Of a DNA stretch of 64,000 bases, positions 48,171-57,818 are shown in pieces; within the stretch, counting starts at the first letter, position 1; each line of letters opens with the position of its first letter. The stretch is taken from contig NZ_BPQQ01000004.1 of NCBI RefSeq assembly GCF_022179325.1, forward strand, positions 62,001-126,000, given 5' to 3'. The DNA comes from Methylobacterium isbiliense (GTDB lineage Bacteria; Pseudomonadota; Alphaproteobacteria; Rhizobiales; Beijerinckiaceae). Position numbers and translations under genes: made by a program. A model generated the notes under the pieces. The model worked only from the letters and a program-made list of their open reading frames with translations, was not told where the DNA came from and made no database searches.

Positions 48171-49523
48171 CTAGGCCGGATTCCGGCCGCGCCGCAACCG
48201 TACGGCGAAGAAGCCGTCGAGCCCGCCGCGGTCCTCCCCGGCCGGCCAGTGGCAGGGGAGGGTGCGCAGCTCGCCGCGCGCCGTGACGAAGCCCGCCTCC
48301 CCGCCGACCTCGCCGGGCGCGACCGGCTCGCGCCGGAAGTCCGGATGGCGGGCCAGGAAGGCCTCGGCCTGGGCCTCGCCCTCCTCGGGCTCCAGCGAGC
48401 AGGTGCAGTAGACGAGGCGCCCGCCGGGGTGCAGCAGGCCGGCCGCCTTGTCGAGGAGGCGGGCCTGGAGGACGGTGAGCCGCGCGAGGTCCCCTTCGCG
48501 CTTCGTCCAGGCGACGTCGGGATGGCGCCGGATCGTGCCGGTGGCGGTGCAGGGCGCGTCGAGCAGCACGGCGTCGTAGGCCGCCTCGTCCGGCAGGGCG
48601 AGGGCATCGGCCGCGAGCGTCTCGGCCGAGAGCGTCAGCCGCCCGAGATTCTCCTCCAGGCGCCGCAGGCGCGCGGCCGAGCGGTCGACGGCCAGCACCC
48701 GGGCGCCTGCGGCCGCGAGCTGCGCCGTCTTGCCCCCCGGGGCCGCGCAGAGATCGGCGACGCGCTCGCCGGGACGCACGCCGAGGAGGCGGGCGGGCAG
48801 CGCGGCGGCCGCGTCCTGCACCCACCACGCGCCCTCCGCGAAGCCCGGCAGCTGCGGCACCGGTGTGCGGGCGTCGTCGAGGCGCAGGCTCCCGCCGGTC
48901 GGCAGCAGCCGGGCCCCGAGGCGCTCGGCCCAGATCTCGGCGTCGGCGGGCACCGTGAGGTCGAGGGGAGCGCCCCGGGCATGGGCCTCGGCGATCCCGC
49001 GCGCGGCCGGCGCGCCGTAGGCCGCGCTCCAGCGCGCCGCGAGCCAGGCCGGGGTGTTGAGCCCGAGGGGATCGGCGTCGCCCTCGGCCCGGATGGCGGT
49101 CTTCTCGCGGGAGACCCGGCGCAGGACCGCATTCACGAGGCCGGCGAGGTGGCGCATCCGGCCATCGCCCTTGGCGAGCCGCACCGCGAGATCCACCGCC
49201 GCGTGGTCCTGGACGTTGAGGTAGAGGATCTGCGCCGCGCCGGTGGCCAGCACCGCGAGGAGCTTCGGCTGATCCTCCGGCAGCCCCTGCGCGAGGCGGG
49301 CCCGCAGGGCGTGGCGGATCACCCCGAAGTGCCGGAAGGTCGTCGTCGCGATCGCGCGGGCGAGGCCCAGGTCCTGGCCCGGGAGGGCGGCGCGCGCGGC
49401 CGCCGGATCGAGCACGTCGTCGAGCGCGGTGCCGGAGCGCGCCCCGAGGAGATCGGCCACGCTCGCGGCGGCGAGCCGCCTCGCCGGCAGGCCGGCCACC
49501 GTATCGTCGTGCTGGTCGTCCAT
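48171..49523 (-). CDS. RsmB-family 16S rRNA (cytosine-C5) methyltransferase
   Basis: 450 aa. An N-terminal NusB-like RNA-binding domain (RLAAASVADLLGARSGTALD, DQPKLLAVLATGAAQILYL) precedes a class I methyltransferase. The SAM motif VADLCAAPGGKTAQLAA and the two catalytic cysteines in LDAPCTATGTIRRHPDV and YCTCSLEPEEG are visible. It would methylate 16S rRNA (m5C967 in E. coli). The start at 49523 is chosen at the NusB-domain start. Confidence 0.93.
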   Translation of the reverse strand: MDDQHDDTVAGLPARRLAAASVADLLGARSGTALDDVLDPAAARAALPGQDLGLARAIATTTFRHFGVIRHALRARLAQGLPEDQPKLLAVLATGAAQILYLNVQDHAAVDLAVRLAKGDGRMRHLAGLVNAVLRRVSREKTAIRAEGDADPLGLNTPAWLAARWSAAYGAPAARGIAEAHARGAPLDLTVPADAEIWAERLGARLLPTGGSLRLDDARTPVPQLPGFAEGAWWVQDAAAALPARLLGVRPGERVADLCAAPGGKTAQLAAAGARVLAVDRSAARLRRLEENLGRLTLSAETLAADALALPDEAAYDAVLLDAPCTATGTIRRHPDVAWTKREGDLARLTVLQARLLDKAAGLLHPGGRLVYCTCSLEPEEGEAQAEAFLARHPDFRREPVAPGEVGGEAGFVTARGELRTLPCHWPAGEDRGGLDGFFAVRLRRGRNPA

Positions 49524-49640
49524 TCCGGAATGCCGCTCCCGCCTTGACGTCGCGTCGCGTCCCCTCCACCTGCAGGGGAGGGGCGGCGCGCGAGGGGCCG
49601 GGGTTGGCACCGCGGCGCCCCGGATGCAAGCGGGAGTGCG

Positions 49641-49871
49641 ATGCGGACAATGGACGAGACCAATCCGCCGGGGGCGGCGCAGAAGGCCGTGAGTCCCAAG
49701 GCCCTGAATCCCGCCGCCGCGCGGGCGCTCGCCGAGGCGCAGGCCCGCCGCGAGGCCATCGATGCCCGCGCGGCCGAGATCCGCCGCGAGCGCGAGATCG
49801 ACGGCCGCGGCGGCCTGGAGCCGGTCCGCTACGCGGACTGGGAGGTGAAGGGGCTGGCGACGGATTTCTGA
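49641..49871 (+). CDS. DUF1674 protein, succinate dehydrogenase assembly factor 4-like
   Basis: 76 aa. The C-terminal signature EPVRYADWEVKGLATDF is the DUF1674/SDHAF4 motif (EPTRYGDWExKGxxxDF). SDHAF4 binds flavinylated SdhA before complex II is assembled. The N-terminal half is an Ala/Arg-rich helix. GGGAGTGCG precedes the ATG; it is divergent from rsmB. No sdh gene is present in the window. Confidence 0.85.
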   Translation: MRTMDETNPPGAAQKAVSPKALNPAAARALAEAQARREAIDARAAEIRREREIDGRGGLEPVRYADWEVKGLATDF

Positions 49872-49881
49872 GGCGGCGGCG

Positions 49882-50256
49882 ATGGGACTTCTCGACGGCC
49901 TTCTCGGCCACGGCAGCGACGTCAGCCCCGCCGACGTCGCCCGGGAACTCGACGGGATGCTGGTGGCGGGCGAGACCGTGCAGGTCGCCTTCCGGGTGGT
50001 GCGCGACCTGATGGTGTTCACCGACCGGCGCCTGATCCTGGTGGACCGCCAGGGCCTCACCGGGCGCAAGGTCGAGTACCTGACCGTGCCCTACCGCGCC
50101 ATCACGTCGTTCTCGGTCGAGAATGCCGGCAGCTTCGACCTCGATTCCGAGCTCAAGATCTGGGTCTCGGGCCAGCCCGCGCCGATCGCCCGCACGCTCA
50201 AGCGCGGCGCCGACATCCGCGGGATCCAGCAGGCCATCGCCGGCTCGCTGCGCTGA
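49882..50256 (+). CDS. PH-domain (bPH-type) protein
   Basis: 124 aa. The pattern FRVVRDLMVFTDRRLILVDRQ and TVPYRAITSFSVENAGSFDLDSELKIWV is typical of the bacterial pleckstrin-homology family formerly DUF1696. A membrane or protein contact role is likely but unknown. It starts 10 nt after the SDHAF4-like gene. Confidence 0.88.
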   Translation: MGLLDGLLGHGSDVSPADVARELDGMLVAGETVQVAFRVVRDLMVFTDRRLILVDRQGLTGRKVEYLTVPYRAITSFSVENAGSFDLDSELKIWVSGQPAPIARTLKRGADIRGIQQAIAGSLR

Positions 50257-50309
50257 GGGGAACGTCGCGCCTCCGCCCCCGTTGGCTCCGCGCAACCCCG
50301 GAGGAGCCG

Positions 50310-50648
50310 ATGGCCGAGACCACGATCAAGAAGGTGTCGGGCGAGACCTCGCCCCGCGGCCCCCAGGGCGAGCGCTACCTCGCCTCGGGCAAGCGCGTGT
50401 CGATGCGGCTGTGGGAGAACGAGCCGCCCACCGAGGACAAGCCCGCGGCCGCGCGCGACTACGAGACGGTGGGCTACGTCGTCGCGGGCCGGGCCGAACT
50501 CGTCCTCGAAGGTCAGACCGTGCGGCTGGAGCCCGGGGATTCGTGGCTGGTGCCGGCGGGCGCCCAGCACAGCTACCGCATCCTGGAGACCTTCACGGCG
50601 GTGGAGGCAACGGCGCCGCCCGCCCAGGTTCACGGCCGCGACGCGTAG
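50310..50648 (+). CDS. Cupin-domain protein
   Basis: 112 aa, small beta-barrel. The cupin motif is partly conserved (ETVGYVVAGRAELVLEG, RLEPGDSWLVPAGAQHSYR), but the metal-binding first motif lacks its usual two histidines, so metal binding may be lost or unusual. GGAGGAGCC precedes the ATG. It is on the same strand as the PH-domain gene. Confidence 0.85.
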   Translation: MAETTIKKVSGETSPRGPQGERYLASGKRVSMRLWENEPPTEDKPAAARDYETVGYVVAGRAELVLEGQTVRLEPGDSWLVPAGAQHSYRILETFTAVEATAPPAQVHGRDA

Positions 50649-50773
50649 CACGGGCGCGAGGCATGGATCGCCGGGGCGCAGGCCTCGGACATTCGTACGC
50701 CTTCCGCTGCGGAAAGGGCTGCCCAACCTCCCGGCCGTTCGGCTAGACTTGCGGGCGTGAGGGGGAGGCGGAC

Positions 50774-52087
50774 GTGACGGAACGGCACAGGATCGTGGTG
50801 GTGGGCGGCGGGGCGGCCGGGCTGCAACTCGCCACCAAGCTCGGCGACCGCTACGGGCGGCGCAAGGAGGCCGAGGTCACGCTGGTCGACCGCTCGCGTA
50901 CCCATATCTGGAAGCCGCTGCTGCACGAGGTGGCGGCGGGCAGCATGGATGTGGGCCATCACGCGGTGGATTACCTGCACCACGCCCATGCGCATCATTT
51001 CCGCTACCGCATCGGCCAGATGACCGGCCTCGACCGCGAGCGCCGGGAGGTCCGGCTCGCGGCGAGCCACGACGCGGAGGGGCGCGAGGTCACGCCCGCG
51101 CGCGCGGTGCCCTACGACACGCTGGTGATCGCGGTGGGCAGCGCCAGCAACGATTTCGGCACGCCCGGCGTGAAGGAGCACGCCATCGCCCTCGACACGC
51201 CGGACCAGGCCGAGCGCTTCCACCGCCGCCTCGTCAACGCGATGATCCGCGCCCACGCGCAGCCCGATCCGGTGCGGCCGGGGCAACTGCACGTGGCGGT
51301 GATCGGGGCGGGCGCCACCGGCACCGAACTCGTGGCCGAACTCCACCGCACCACGCGCCACGTCGCGGCGACCGGCCTCGACCGGATCGACCCGGACAAG
51401 GACCTGAAGCTCACCCTGATCGAGGCCGCCGACCGCATCCTGCCGGCGGTGCCCGAGCGTCTGTCGCAGGACGTGATGACGCTGCTCGCCGGGATCGGCG
51501 TCGAGGTGCGCACGAAGGCGCGGGTGACGGAGGTGCGCCCGGACGGCGTGCTGCTGGCGGATGGCGGCTTCGTGCCGGCGGAACTCACGGTCTGGGCCGC
51601 GGGCGTGCGGGCACCGGACGTGCTGCGCGAGATCGGCGGGCTCGAGACCACCCGCAACAACCAGCTCGTCGTCCTGCCGACCCTGCAGACCACCCGCGAT
51701 CCCGACGTCTTCGCCATCGGCGACTGCGCCCACCTGGTCGACCAGGCCACGGGCGCGCCGGTCCCGCCCCGCGCCCAGGCCGCCCACCAGCAGGCGACGC
51801 ACCTGCTGCGGCAGATGCCGAACCGCCTCGCGGGCCGCCCGCTCGCCCCGTTCCGCTACCGCGACTTCGGCTCGCTCGTGTCGCTCGGCGAGTACACCAC
51901 GGTCGGCAACCTGATGGGCTTCATCCGCGGCAAGAACGTCTTCATCGCCGGGCTCTTCGCCCGGATGATGTACCAGTCGCTCTACAAGATGCACCAGCAG
52001 GCCCTGCACGGCACCTGGAAGGTCGCCCTCGACACCGCGGCCCGCGCGCTGACGCGGCACACCGAGCCGCGGGTGAAGCTGCATTGA
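50774..52087 (+). CDS. ndh: Type II NADH:quinone oxidoreductase (NDH-2)
   Basis: 437 aa, single-subunit flavoprotein. FAD-binding motif VVVGGGAAGLQLA at the N-terminus, NAD-binding VAVIGAGATGTELVAEL (about residues 175-191), and the second FAD contact VFAIGDCAHL are seen. The C-terminal membrane-anchoring helices are short (YRDFGSLVSLGEYTTVGNLM). It passes electrons from NADH to quinone without pumping protons. The GTG start at 50774 follows GGGGGAGGCGGAC. Confidence 0.94.
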   Translation: MTERHRIVVVGGGAAGLQLATKLGDRYGRRKEAEVTLVDRSRTHIWKPLLHEVAAGSMDVGHHAVDYLHHAHAHHFRYRIGQMTGLDRERREVRLAASHDAEGREVTPARAVPYDTLVIAVGSASNDFGTPGVKEHAIALDTPDQAERFHRRLVNAMIRAHAQPDPVRPGQLHVAVIGAGATGTELVAELHRTTRHVAATGLDRIDPDKDLKLTLIEAADRILPAVPERLSQDVMTLLAGIGVEVRTKARVTEVRPDGVLLADGGFVPAELTVWAAGVRAPDVLREIGGLETTRNNQLVVLPTLQTTRDPDVFAIGDCAHLVDQATGAPVPPRAQAAHQQATHLLRQMPNRLAGRPLAPFRYRDFGSLVSLGEYTTVGNLMGFIRGKNVFIAGLFARMMYQSLYKMHQQALHGTWKVALDTAARALTRHTEPRVKLH

Positions 52088-52168
52088 CCCGGTTGCGGCG
52101 GCCGAGGATCGGTGCTCCTGTGCCGGCCCGGATGGCGCGACCGTCCGACCAGGGAGGGGGAGACGCAC

Positions 52169-52486
52169 ATGATCCTCGTGAGCGTGATGTATCCGGGCGG
52201 GGCGGACGCGCCCGCCTTCGATCTCGACTACTACCTGCGCCACCACATGCCGCTCGTGCGCGAGCGCTGGTCCACGATGGGGCTGGAGAAGGCCGAGGTG
52301 GTGAAGGCCGCCGCGACCCCGGACGGCAGCCCGCCGCCCTTCCAGATCATCGCACTCCTGACCTTCCGGTCGCTGGAGGACTTCCAGCAGGCCGCGGCCC
52401 GGCACGGCAAGGAGATCTTCGCCGACATCCCGAACTTCACCAAGGCGCAGGCCGTGGTGCAGATCAACGAGCCGCAGGCGTGGTGA
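52169..52486 (+). CDS. EthD-family protein
   Basis: 105 aa. The EthD pattern is clear: VMYPGGADAPAFDLDYYLRHHMPLV and GSPPPFQIIALLTFRSLEDF. EthD-like proteins are small ferredoxin-like dimers, some needed for ethyl tert-butyl ether breakdown, others with unknown roles. A GGGAGGGGGAG site supports ATG 52169. It lies 82 nt after ndh. Confidence 0.9.
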   Translation: MILVSVMYPGGADAPAFDLDYYLRHHMPLVRERWSTMGLEKAEVVKAAATPDGSPPPFQIIALLTFRSLEDFQQAAARHGKEIFADIPNFTKAQAVVQINEPQAW

Positions 52487-52496
52487 CGGCCGGCGG

Positions 52497-52781
52497 ATGA
52501 TCGACATCGTCAAGGTGCTCCGGGAGCAGCACCCGGATCTCGGCCCCTACGTCATCGCCCTGCGGCCCGCCTCGGGCCTGATCGCGCCGGACGATTCCGG
52601 CGCGCTCGCCGAGGAGGTGCGCGACTGGGCGCGCGCCGAGGCGCCGAGCGCGGTGCTGAGCCTGCGGCCCGTGACCTACGCACCGTTTCCGGGCTGGCCG
52701 GAGGAGACGCGCACCCTGGAGGTGGTCTCCTTCGCGGATGCGGCAGAGCTCGCCCGGTTCGCGACGCGCTGGACGCATTGA
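52497..52781 (+). CDS. Small hypothetical protein
   Basis: 94 aa, 10 nt after the EthD-like gene. The middle (SGALAEEVRDWARAEAPSAVLSLRPVTYAPFPGWPE) is a plausible alpha/beta fold. I recognise no family. Co-transcription with the EthD gene is likely. Confidence 0.65.
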   Translation: MIDIVKVLREQHPDLGPYVIALRPASGLIAPDDSGALAEEVRDWARAEAPSAVLSLRPVTYAPFPGWPEETRTLEVVSFADAAELARFATRWTH

Positions 52782-52791
52782 GGCGGCGGGG

Positions 52792-53370
52792 TCACTTCGC
52801 CTGGGCGGTGGCGTTGATCAGCTGCCGCTGATCGGCCTCCGCCTGGCGGGCGCTGAGCATCAGGCCGACCTCGATGCACAGCATGAGCAGGATCCCGGCG
52901 AGGAGCGCGATCACCGCCGCCTGCCCGCGCGGGCTGAACGCGACGACGACGGGCGCCGGCGCGGGCAGGCCGGGCTCGGCGGGCGGCGCGACCGGCGCCT
53001 CCGCCGGGGCCGCCGGCTCCGGGGCGGGGCGCTCGAAGTGCGGGCGGTAGGCGCCCACCGGGATCCGGATGCGCACGCCGAGGTCCGCACCCGCCTGGGC
53101 GTAGCATTCGTCGAGGGCGCGTCGCAGGCGCCCGGCCTCCACGCGCACGCTCGGGTCGAGGGTCGGATCGAAATCGGCGCCGCGGCCGAGCGCCTGGGTG
53201 GCGATGGTGTAGGCCTTGAGGGCGTTCCCCTGTCCGGCCAGCTCCTCGTCCACCACGAAGCGCAGGAAGCTCGCGAGCTTCGGCGAGCGCGCGAAAGGGG
53301 GCCGATTCAGGAGGATGTCGAGCGTGGCCCGGATCTCCGGCTCCGGAAGGACCCCGCCGCGTTCAACCAT
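52792..53370 (-). CDS. Membrane protein carrying a cyclase-associated N-terminal domain, no effector
   Basis: 192 aa. The N-terminal 100 residues have the pattern common in rhizobial proteins fused to adenylate/guanylate cyclase or TPR regions: LASFLRFVVDEELAGQG, LKAYTIATQALGRGADFDP, DPSVRVEAGRLRRALDECY. Here a Pro/Ala linker and a single C-terminal membrane helix (AAVIALLAGILLMLCIEVGLML) replace the catalytic part. The function is unknown. The frame is open to 53427, but the ATG at 53370 is at the domain start. Confidence 0.75.
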   Translation of the reverse strand: MVERGGVLPEPEIRATLDILLNRPPFARSPKLASFLRFVVDEELAGQGNALKAYTIATQALGRGADFDPTLDPSVRVEAGRLRRALDECYAQAGADLGVRIRIPVGAYRPHFERPAPEPAAPAEAPVAPPAEPGLPAPAPVVVAFSPRGQAAVIALLAGILLMLCIEVGLMLSARQAEADQRQLINATAQAK

Positions 53371-53587
53371 GATCGCCCGCCCCTGCCGGCTCCCACCGAC
53401 CGTCCGGCACCGCCGTCGCGGCGGCACCCCATAAACCCCTCATGAGTATCATGGCGACCATTCCCCAGGAAGGCGGATCCCGGCCCTCGCCGGGCGGTCG
53501 AGGTTTGCGCATGCAATATACCAGTGATTGACGCAAGTGTCCTCGGACGCCAATGTCCCCCGACGCAAGCGTCCTCGGTGGACGCGC

Positions 53588-53854
53588 TCAATCGATGCGC
53601 TGGGGAAACGGCACCGTGAAAAGCAGGCGCCGGGCCTCGTCGCTCACCTCGACCCGCCAGTGATGCCAATCCACCCGGACGGTCTCCGGTCCCTCCATCG
53701 CCTCCTCGATGAGGGCGCAGGCCTGGTGATGCGCCTCGCCCAGATCCCGGCAGTCGAGACCCGCCTCATCGGGCATACTGCGCGTCGCATCGACAACGTC
53801 GAAGAAGAAGCGGGGCACGGGGCGTTCCGGCACGTGAGCGGACCGGCGAATCAT
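53588..53854 (-). CDS. DUF6894-family protein
   Basis: 88 aa. The family opening RFFFDVVDATRSMPDEAGLDC and the end WRVEVSDEARRLLFTVPF are well conserved. These proteins are common in Methylobacterium and Bradyrhizobium and have no known role. The start at 53854 leaves about 14 residues before the conserved part. Confidence 0.82.
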   Translation of the reverse strand: MIRRSAHVPERPVPRFFFDVVDATRSMPDEAGLDCRDLGEAHHQACALIEEAMEGPETVRVDWHHWRVEVSDEARRLLFTVPFPQRID

Positions 53855-54115
53855 CGTCCGCGGGCACGCTGAGCCCCCTCACTCTGCCACAACCGGGAGC
53901 TCCGGCCAAGAAGTTCCCCGCAAAGGGCCGGGTCATCCAGAAGGTCAGAGAGCGAACGGCACCGTGCAGGCTCGCTGCGGCAAGGCGCTGTGCAAGGAGA
54001 TGCCCGGGATAATCTCGCAAACCGGAGATCGGCGCACGACAAGGGTTCGGGATGTCGGCCCGTGCGGCGGCGGCGGGGCATGGGGCGGGCTTCGGACGCG
54101 GTGGCGGGGCCGGCC

Positions 54116-54418
54116 TCACTCGATGGGTCGGCGCGCGGCGGAAGGGGCCGTCGGCGCGCCGCGCTGGCCGGCGAGACTGCCGCGCAGGAGAGCGTCGAGG
54201 GCGCGCCCGGCCTCGGCGGTCCCTTCGCGCAGCACCCGCTCGCGCAGGTCCGGCGGAAGGGCGGCCAGCGTGCGGGCGGCCTGCGCGGCGGTCGCGGCGG
54301 CCGCATCCGCCGGATCGGCCGCCCCGGTCCGGGCACCCCGCTCCGGCTCCGCCGGGCGGCCCGGCGCGAAGGCGGCGATGAGGCCGATCACCAGCGCGGC
54401 GCGCAGCCAGAACCCCAT
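54116..54418 (-). CDS. Small secreted or membrane hypothetical protein
   Basis: 100 aa. MGFWLRAALVIGLIAAFAPG is a signal or anchor helix; the rest is Ala/Arg-rich and helical (ATAAQAARTLAALPPDLRER). The ATG at 54418 follows GGGGATGG. It is divergent from the aminotransferase gene. No family was recognised. Confidence 0.5.
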   Translation of the reverse strand: MGFWLRAALVIGLIAAFAPGRPAEPERGARTGAADPADAAAATAAQAARTLAALPPDLRERVLREGTAEAGRALDALLRGSLAGQRGAPTAPSAARRPIE

Positions 54419-54588
54419 CGTCCATCCCCGGCTCCTCGGTCGCCGGATTCTCGCCGCCGCCGGTGAAGCGATCCTCACCGGCGCCCGCGCCGTTCGCCAG
54501 AACCGTGTTCCATGCTTAACGCGGCCGGTTTTGCGTCGCGCGGAGGCGCCTGATAGCGTCGTGCGACGCAAATCGGCGGGAGTATGCG

Positions 54589-55956
54589 ATGACGAGCGCG
54601 GCGGGCCTGCGGGCAGCCAACGATGCCCGATCCCAGGGCGACGTGGCCCCGAACGACCTCGAGGCGTGGTGGCTGCCCTTCACGGCCAACCGCGCCTTCA
54701 AGCGCAACCCCCGCATGATCGCCCGCGCCAAGGACATGCACTACTACACGCCGGACGGGCGCGCGGTGCTCGACGGCGTGGCGGGCCTGTGGTGCTGCAA
54801 CGCCGGCCACAACCGCGCCTCGATCGTCGCGGCGATCCAGGCGCAGGCGGCCGAACTCGACTTCTCGCCCGCCTTCCAGTTCGGGCACGCGGGCGGCTTC
54901 ACGCTGGCCTCGCGGCTCGCCGCGATGGCGCCGGGCGATCTCGACCACGCCTTCTTCTGCAATTCGGGCTCGGAGGCGGTGGACACCGCCCTCAAGATCG
55001 CGCTCGCCTACTGGAACGTGCGGGGCGAGGGCGGGCGCACCCGGCTGATCGGGCGCGAGCGCGGCTATCACGGCGTCGGCTTCGGCGGCATCTCGGTCGG
55101 CGGCATCGTCACCAACCGCAAGTTCTTCGGGACGCTGCTCGCGGGCGTCGACCACCTGCCCCACACCTACTCGCGCGAGCACCAGGCCTTCACGATGGGC
55201 GAGCCCGACTGGGGCGCGCATCTCGCCGACGATCTGGAGCGCATCGTGACGCTCCACGACGCCTCCACGATCGCGGCGGTGATCGTCGAGCCGATGGCGG
55301 GCTCCACCGGCGTGCTGCCGCCGCCCAAGGGCTACCTGCAGCGCCTGCGCCAGATCTGCGACCGGCACGGCATCCTGCTGATCTTCGACGAGGTGATCTG
55401 CGGCTTCGGGCGCCTCGGTCACGCCTTCGCGGCCGAGCGCTACGGCGTCGTGCCGGACATGATCACCTTCGCCAAGGCGGTGAATTCGGGCACCGTGCCG
55501 ATGGGCGGCGTGCTGGTGAGCAGCCGCATCTACGACGCCTTCATGAAGGGCCCCGAGCGCACGATCGAACTCTTCCACGGCTACACCTATTCGGCGCATC
55601 CGCTCGCCTGTGCGGCGGCGCTCGCCACCCTCGACGTCTACCGCGACGAGGACCTGTTCGGGCGCGCCAAGCGCCTCGAACCGGTCTTCGCGGAGGCACT
55701 GATGTCCCTGCGCGGGCTGCCGAACGTGCTCGACATCCGCACCCTCGGGCTCGTCGGCGCGATCGACCTCGCCTCGCGCCCCGACGCGGCGGGCGCGCGC
55801 GCCTTCGAGGCGATGGACCGCGCCTTCCAGGACCTCGGCCTGATGATCCGCATCACCGGCGAGACCATCGCGGTGACGCCGCCCCTCATCATCAGCGAGG
55901 ATCAGATCGGCGAACTCGTGGACAAGCTCGGCCGGGTGATCCGCGCGGTGGCGTGA
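54589..55956 (+). CDS. Omega-amino acid:pyruvate aminotransferase, class III PLP enzyme
   Basis: 455 aa, PLP-dependent. It matches the beta-alanine (omega-amino acid):pyruvate transaminase group. The PLP-binding lysine is Lys296 in ITFAKAVNSGTVP; DEVICGFGRLG holds the cofactor aspartate; GHAGGFTLASRLA and FCNSGSEAVDTALK are family motifs. GGGAG precedes the ATG. No partner gene is adjacent; ftfL follows 167 nt later. Confidence 0.94.
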   Translation: MTSAAGLRAANDARSQGDVAPNDLEAWWLPFTANRAFKRNPRMIARAKDMHYYTPDGRAVLDGVAGLWCCNAGHNRASIVAAIQAQAAELDFSPAFQFGHAGGFTLASRLAAMAPGDLDHAFFCNSGSEAVDTALKIALAYWNVRGEGGRTRLIGRERGYHGVGFGGISVGGIVTNRKFFGTLLAGVDHLPHTYSREHQAFTMGEPDWGAHLADDLERIVTLHDASTIAAVIVEPMAGSTGVLPPPKGYLQRLRQICDRHGILLIFDEVICGFGRLGHAFAAERYGVVPDMITFAKAVNSGTVPMGGVLVSSRIYDAFMKGPERTIELFHGYTYSAHPLACAAALATLDVYRDEDLFGRAKRLEPVFAEALMSLRGLPNVLDIRTLGLVGAIDLASRPDAAGARAFEAMDRAFQDLGLMIRITGETIAVTPPLIISEDQIGELVDKLGRVIRAVA

Positions 55957-56013
55957 GGTGCCCCCTCGCGACCGGAACGGGGCGCAGCCCCGTTCCCCAC
56001 CGTTAGAATTTTC

Positions 56014-56028
56014 TGAGCGAAACGCTCA
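56014..56028. promoter_or_regulatory. Short palindrome upstream of ftfL
   Basis: A 6-bp inverted repeat TGAGCG-AAA-CGCTCA lies about 95 nt upstream of the ftfL start, in an AT-richer stretch (TTAGAATTTTC). It may be an operator or promoter-associated site for C1 regulation. There is no match to a known operator that I can state with confidence. Confidence 0.35.
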
Positions 56029-56123
56029 ACCGATTTAGTCTAGCCTGAATCCGCGCGCCCGGCATAAGGTCCGCTCGACGACGCACGCCACGTCCTTTCC
56101 CGACAACAACAAGCACGGGTTCC

Positions 56124-57800
56124 ATGCCGACCGACATCGAGATCGCCCGCGCGGCCACCTTGCAGCCGATCAGCGCCATCGCCGAGACAATCGGCATCCC
56201 CGATGCGGCGCTGCATCCCTACGGCCGGCACATCGCCAAGATCGACCACGCCCACATCGCCTCCCTGGAGGCGAAGCCCGAGGGCAGGCTGGTCCTGGTG
56301 ACGGCGATCAGCCCGACGCCCGCGGGCGAGGGCAAGACCACCACGACGGTCGGCCTCGGCGACGCGCTCAACCGCATCGGCAAGCGGACCGTGATCTGCC
56401 TGCGCGAGCCCTCGCTCGGCCCCTGCTTCGGCATGAAGGGGGGGGCGGCCGGCGGCGGCAAGGCGCAGGTGGTGCCGATGGAGGCGATCAACCTCCACTT
56501 CACGGGCGACTTCCACGCCATCACCTCGGCCCACAGCCTGGCGGCCGCGCTGATCGACAACCACATCTACTGGGGCAACGGACTCGACATCGACCTGCGC
56601 CGCATCGCGTGGCGGCGCGTCGTCGACATGAACGACCGGGCGCTGCGCTCCATCACCCAGTCGCTCGGCGGCGTCGCCAACGGCTTCCCGCGCGAAGACG
56701 GGTTCGACATCACGGTGGCCTCCGAGGTGATGGCGGTGTTCTGCCTCGCCCGCGACCTCGCCGACCTGGAGGAGCGCCTCGGCCGCATCGTCGTGGCCGA
56801 GACCCGCGACCGCAAGGCCGTGACGCTCAAGGACCTCAAGGCGACCGGCGCCATGACGGTGCTGCTGAAGGACGCGCTGCAGCCCAACCTCGTCCAGACG
56901 CTGGAGGGCAGCCCGGCCCTCATCCACGGCGGCCCCTTCGCCAACATCGCGCATGGCTGCAACTCGGTGATCGCCACCCGCACGGGCCTGCGGCTCGGCG
57001 AGTACGCGGTCACGGAGGCCGGCTTCGGCGCCGACCTCGGCGCGGAAAAGTTCATCGACATCAAGTGCCGCCAGACCGGCCTGTCGCCGAGCGCCGTCGT
57101 CATCGTGGCGACCGTGCGCGCGCTCAAGATGCATGGCGGGGTCGAGAAGAAGGCCCTCGGCAGCGAGAACGTCGAGGCCCTGGAGAAGGGGTTCGCCAAC
57201 CTCGCCCGCCACGTCGAGAACGTGCGCCGCTTCGGCCTGCCGGTGGTGGTGGCGGTCAATCACTTCCACGCCGACACCGAGGCCGAGCACGCCGCTCTCA
57301 AGGCGCTCTGCCGCGAGAAGCTCGACGTGGAGGCGATCACCTGCCGCCACTGGGCGGAGGGCGGCGCGGGCGCCGAGGACCTCGCCCGCGCGGTGGTGGC
57401 GCTGGCCGAGTCCGGCGCGCCCAAGACCCCGAACTTCGTCTATCCCGAGGAGGCCAAGCTCTCGGACAAGATCCGCACCATCGCCCAGACCCTCTACGGG
57501 GCGGCGGACATCCAGATCGAGTCGAAGGCCGCCGCCAAGCTCGCGCAGTTCGAGAAGGACGGCTACGGGCGGCTCCCGGTCTGCATGGCCAAGACCCAGT
57601 ACTCGTTCTCCACCGATCCGGGCCTGATCGGCGCGCCGAGCGGGCACGTGGTGGCGGTGCGCGACGTGCGCCTCTCGGCCGGGGCCGGGTTCGTGGTGGT
57701 GATCTGCGGGGAGATCATGACCATGCCGGGCCTGCCCAAGGTGCCGGCGTCAGAAGGGATTTACCTCGACGCCAACGGGCAGATCGAGGGGCTGTTCTGA
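56124..57800 (+). CDS. ftfL: Formate-tetrahydrofolate ligase
   Basis: 558 aa, the length of the methylobacterial FtfL. It joins formate to tetrahydrofolate using ATP, giving 10-formyl-H4F for the serine cycle and for purine synthesis. The ATP loop [15 protein letters not shown] (about residues 65-80), [20 protein letters not shown] and [13 protein letters not shown] are conserved. In a methylotroph it is the main entry of formate into assimilation. The ribosome-binding site is weak. Confidence 0.97.
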   Translation: MPTDIEIARAATLQPISAIAETIGIPDAALHPYGRHIAKIDHAHIASLEAKPEGRLVLVTAISPTPAGEGKTTTTVGLGDALNRIGKRTVICLREPSLGPCFGMKGGAAGGGKAQVVPMEAINLHFTGDFHAITSAHSLAAALIDNHIYWGNGLDIDLRRIAWRRVVDMNDRALRSITQSLGGVANGFPREDGFDITVASEVMAVFCLARDLADLEERLGRIVVAETRDRKAVTLKDLKATGAMTVLLKDALQPNLVQTLEGSPALIHGGPFANIAHGCNSVIATRTGLRLGEYAVTEAGFGADLGAEKFIDIKCRQTGLSPSAVVIVATVRALKMHGGVEKKALGSENVEALEKGFANLARHVENVRRFGLPVVVAVNHFHADTEAEHAALKALCREKLDVEAITCRHWAEGGAGAEDLARAVVALAESGAPKTPNFVYPEEAKLSDKIRTIAQTLYGAADIQIESKAAAKLAQFEKDGYGRLPVCMAKTQYSFSTDPGLIGAPSGHVVAVRDVRLSAGAGFVVVICGEIMTMPGLPKVPASEGIYLDANGQIEGLF

Positions 57801-57818
57801 CCCCCGCCGCGCCCGCCG

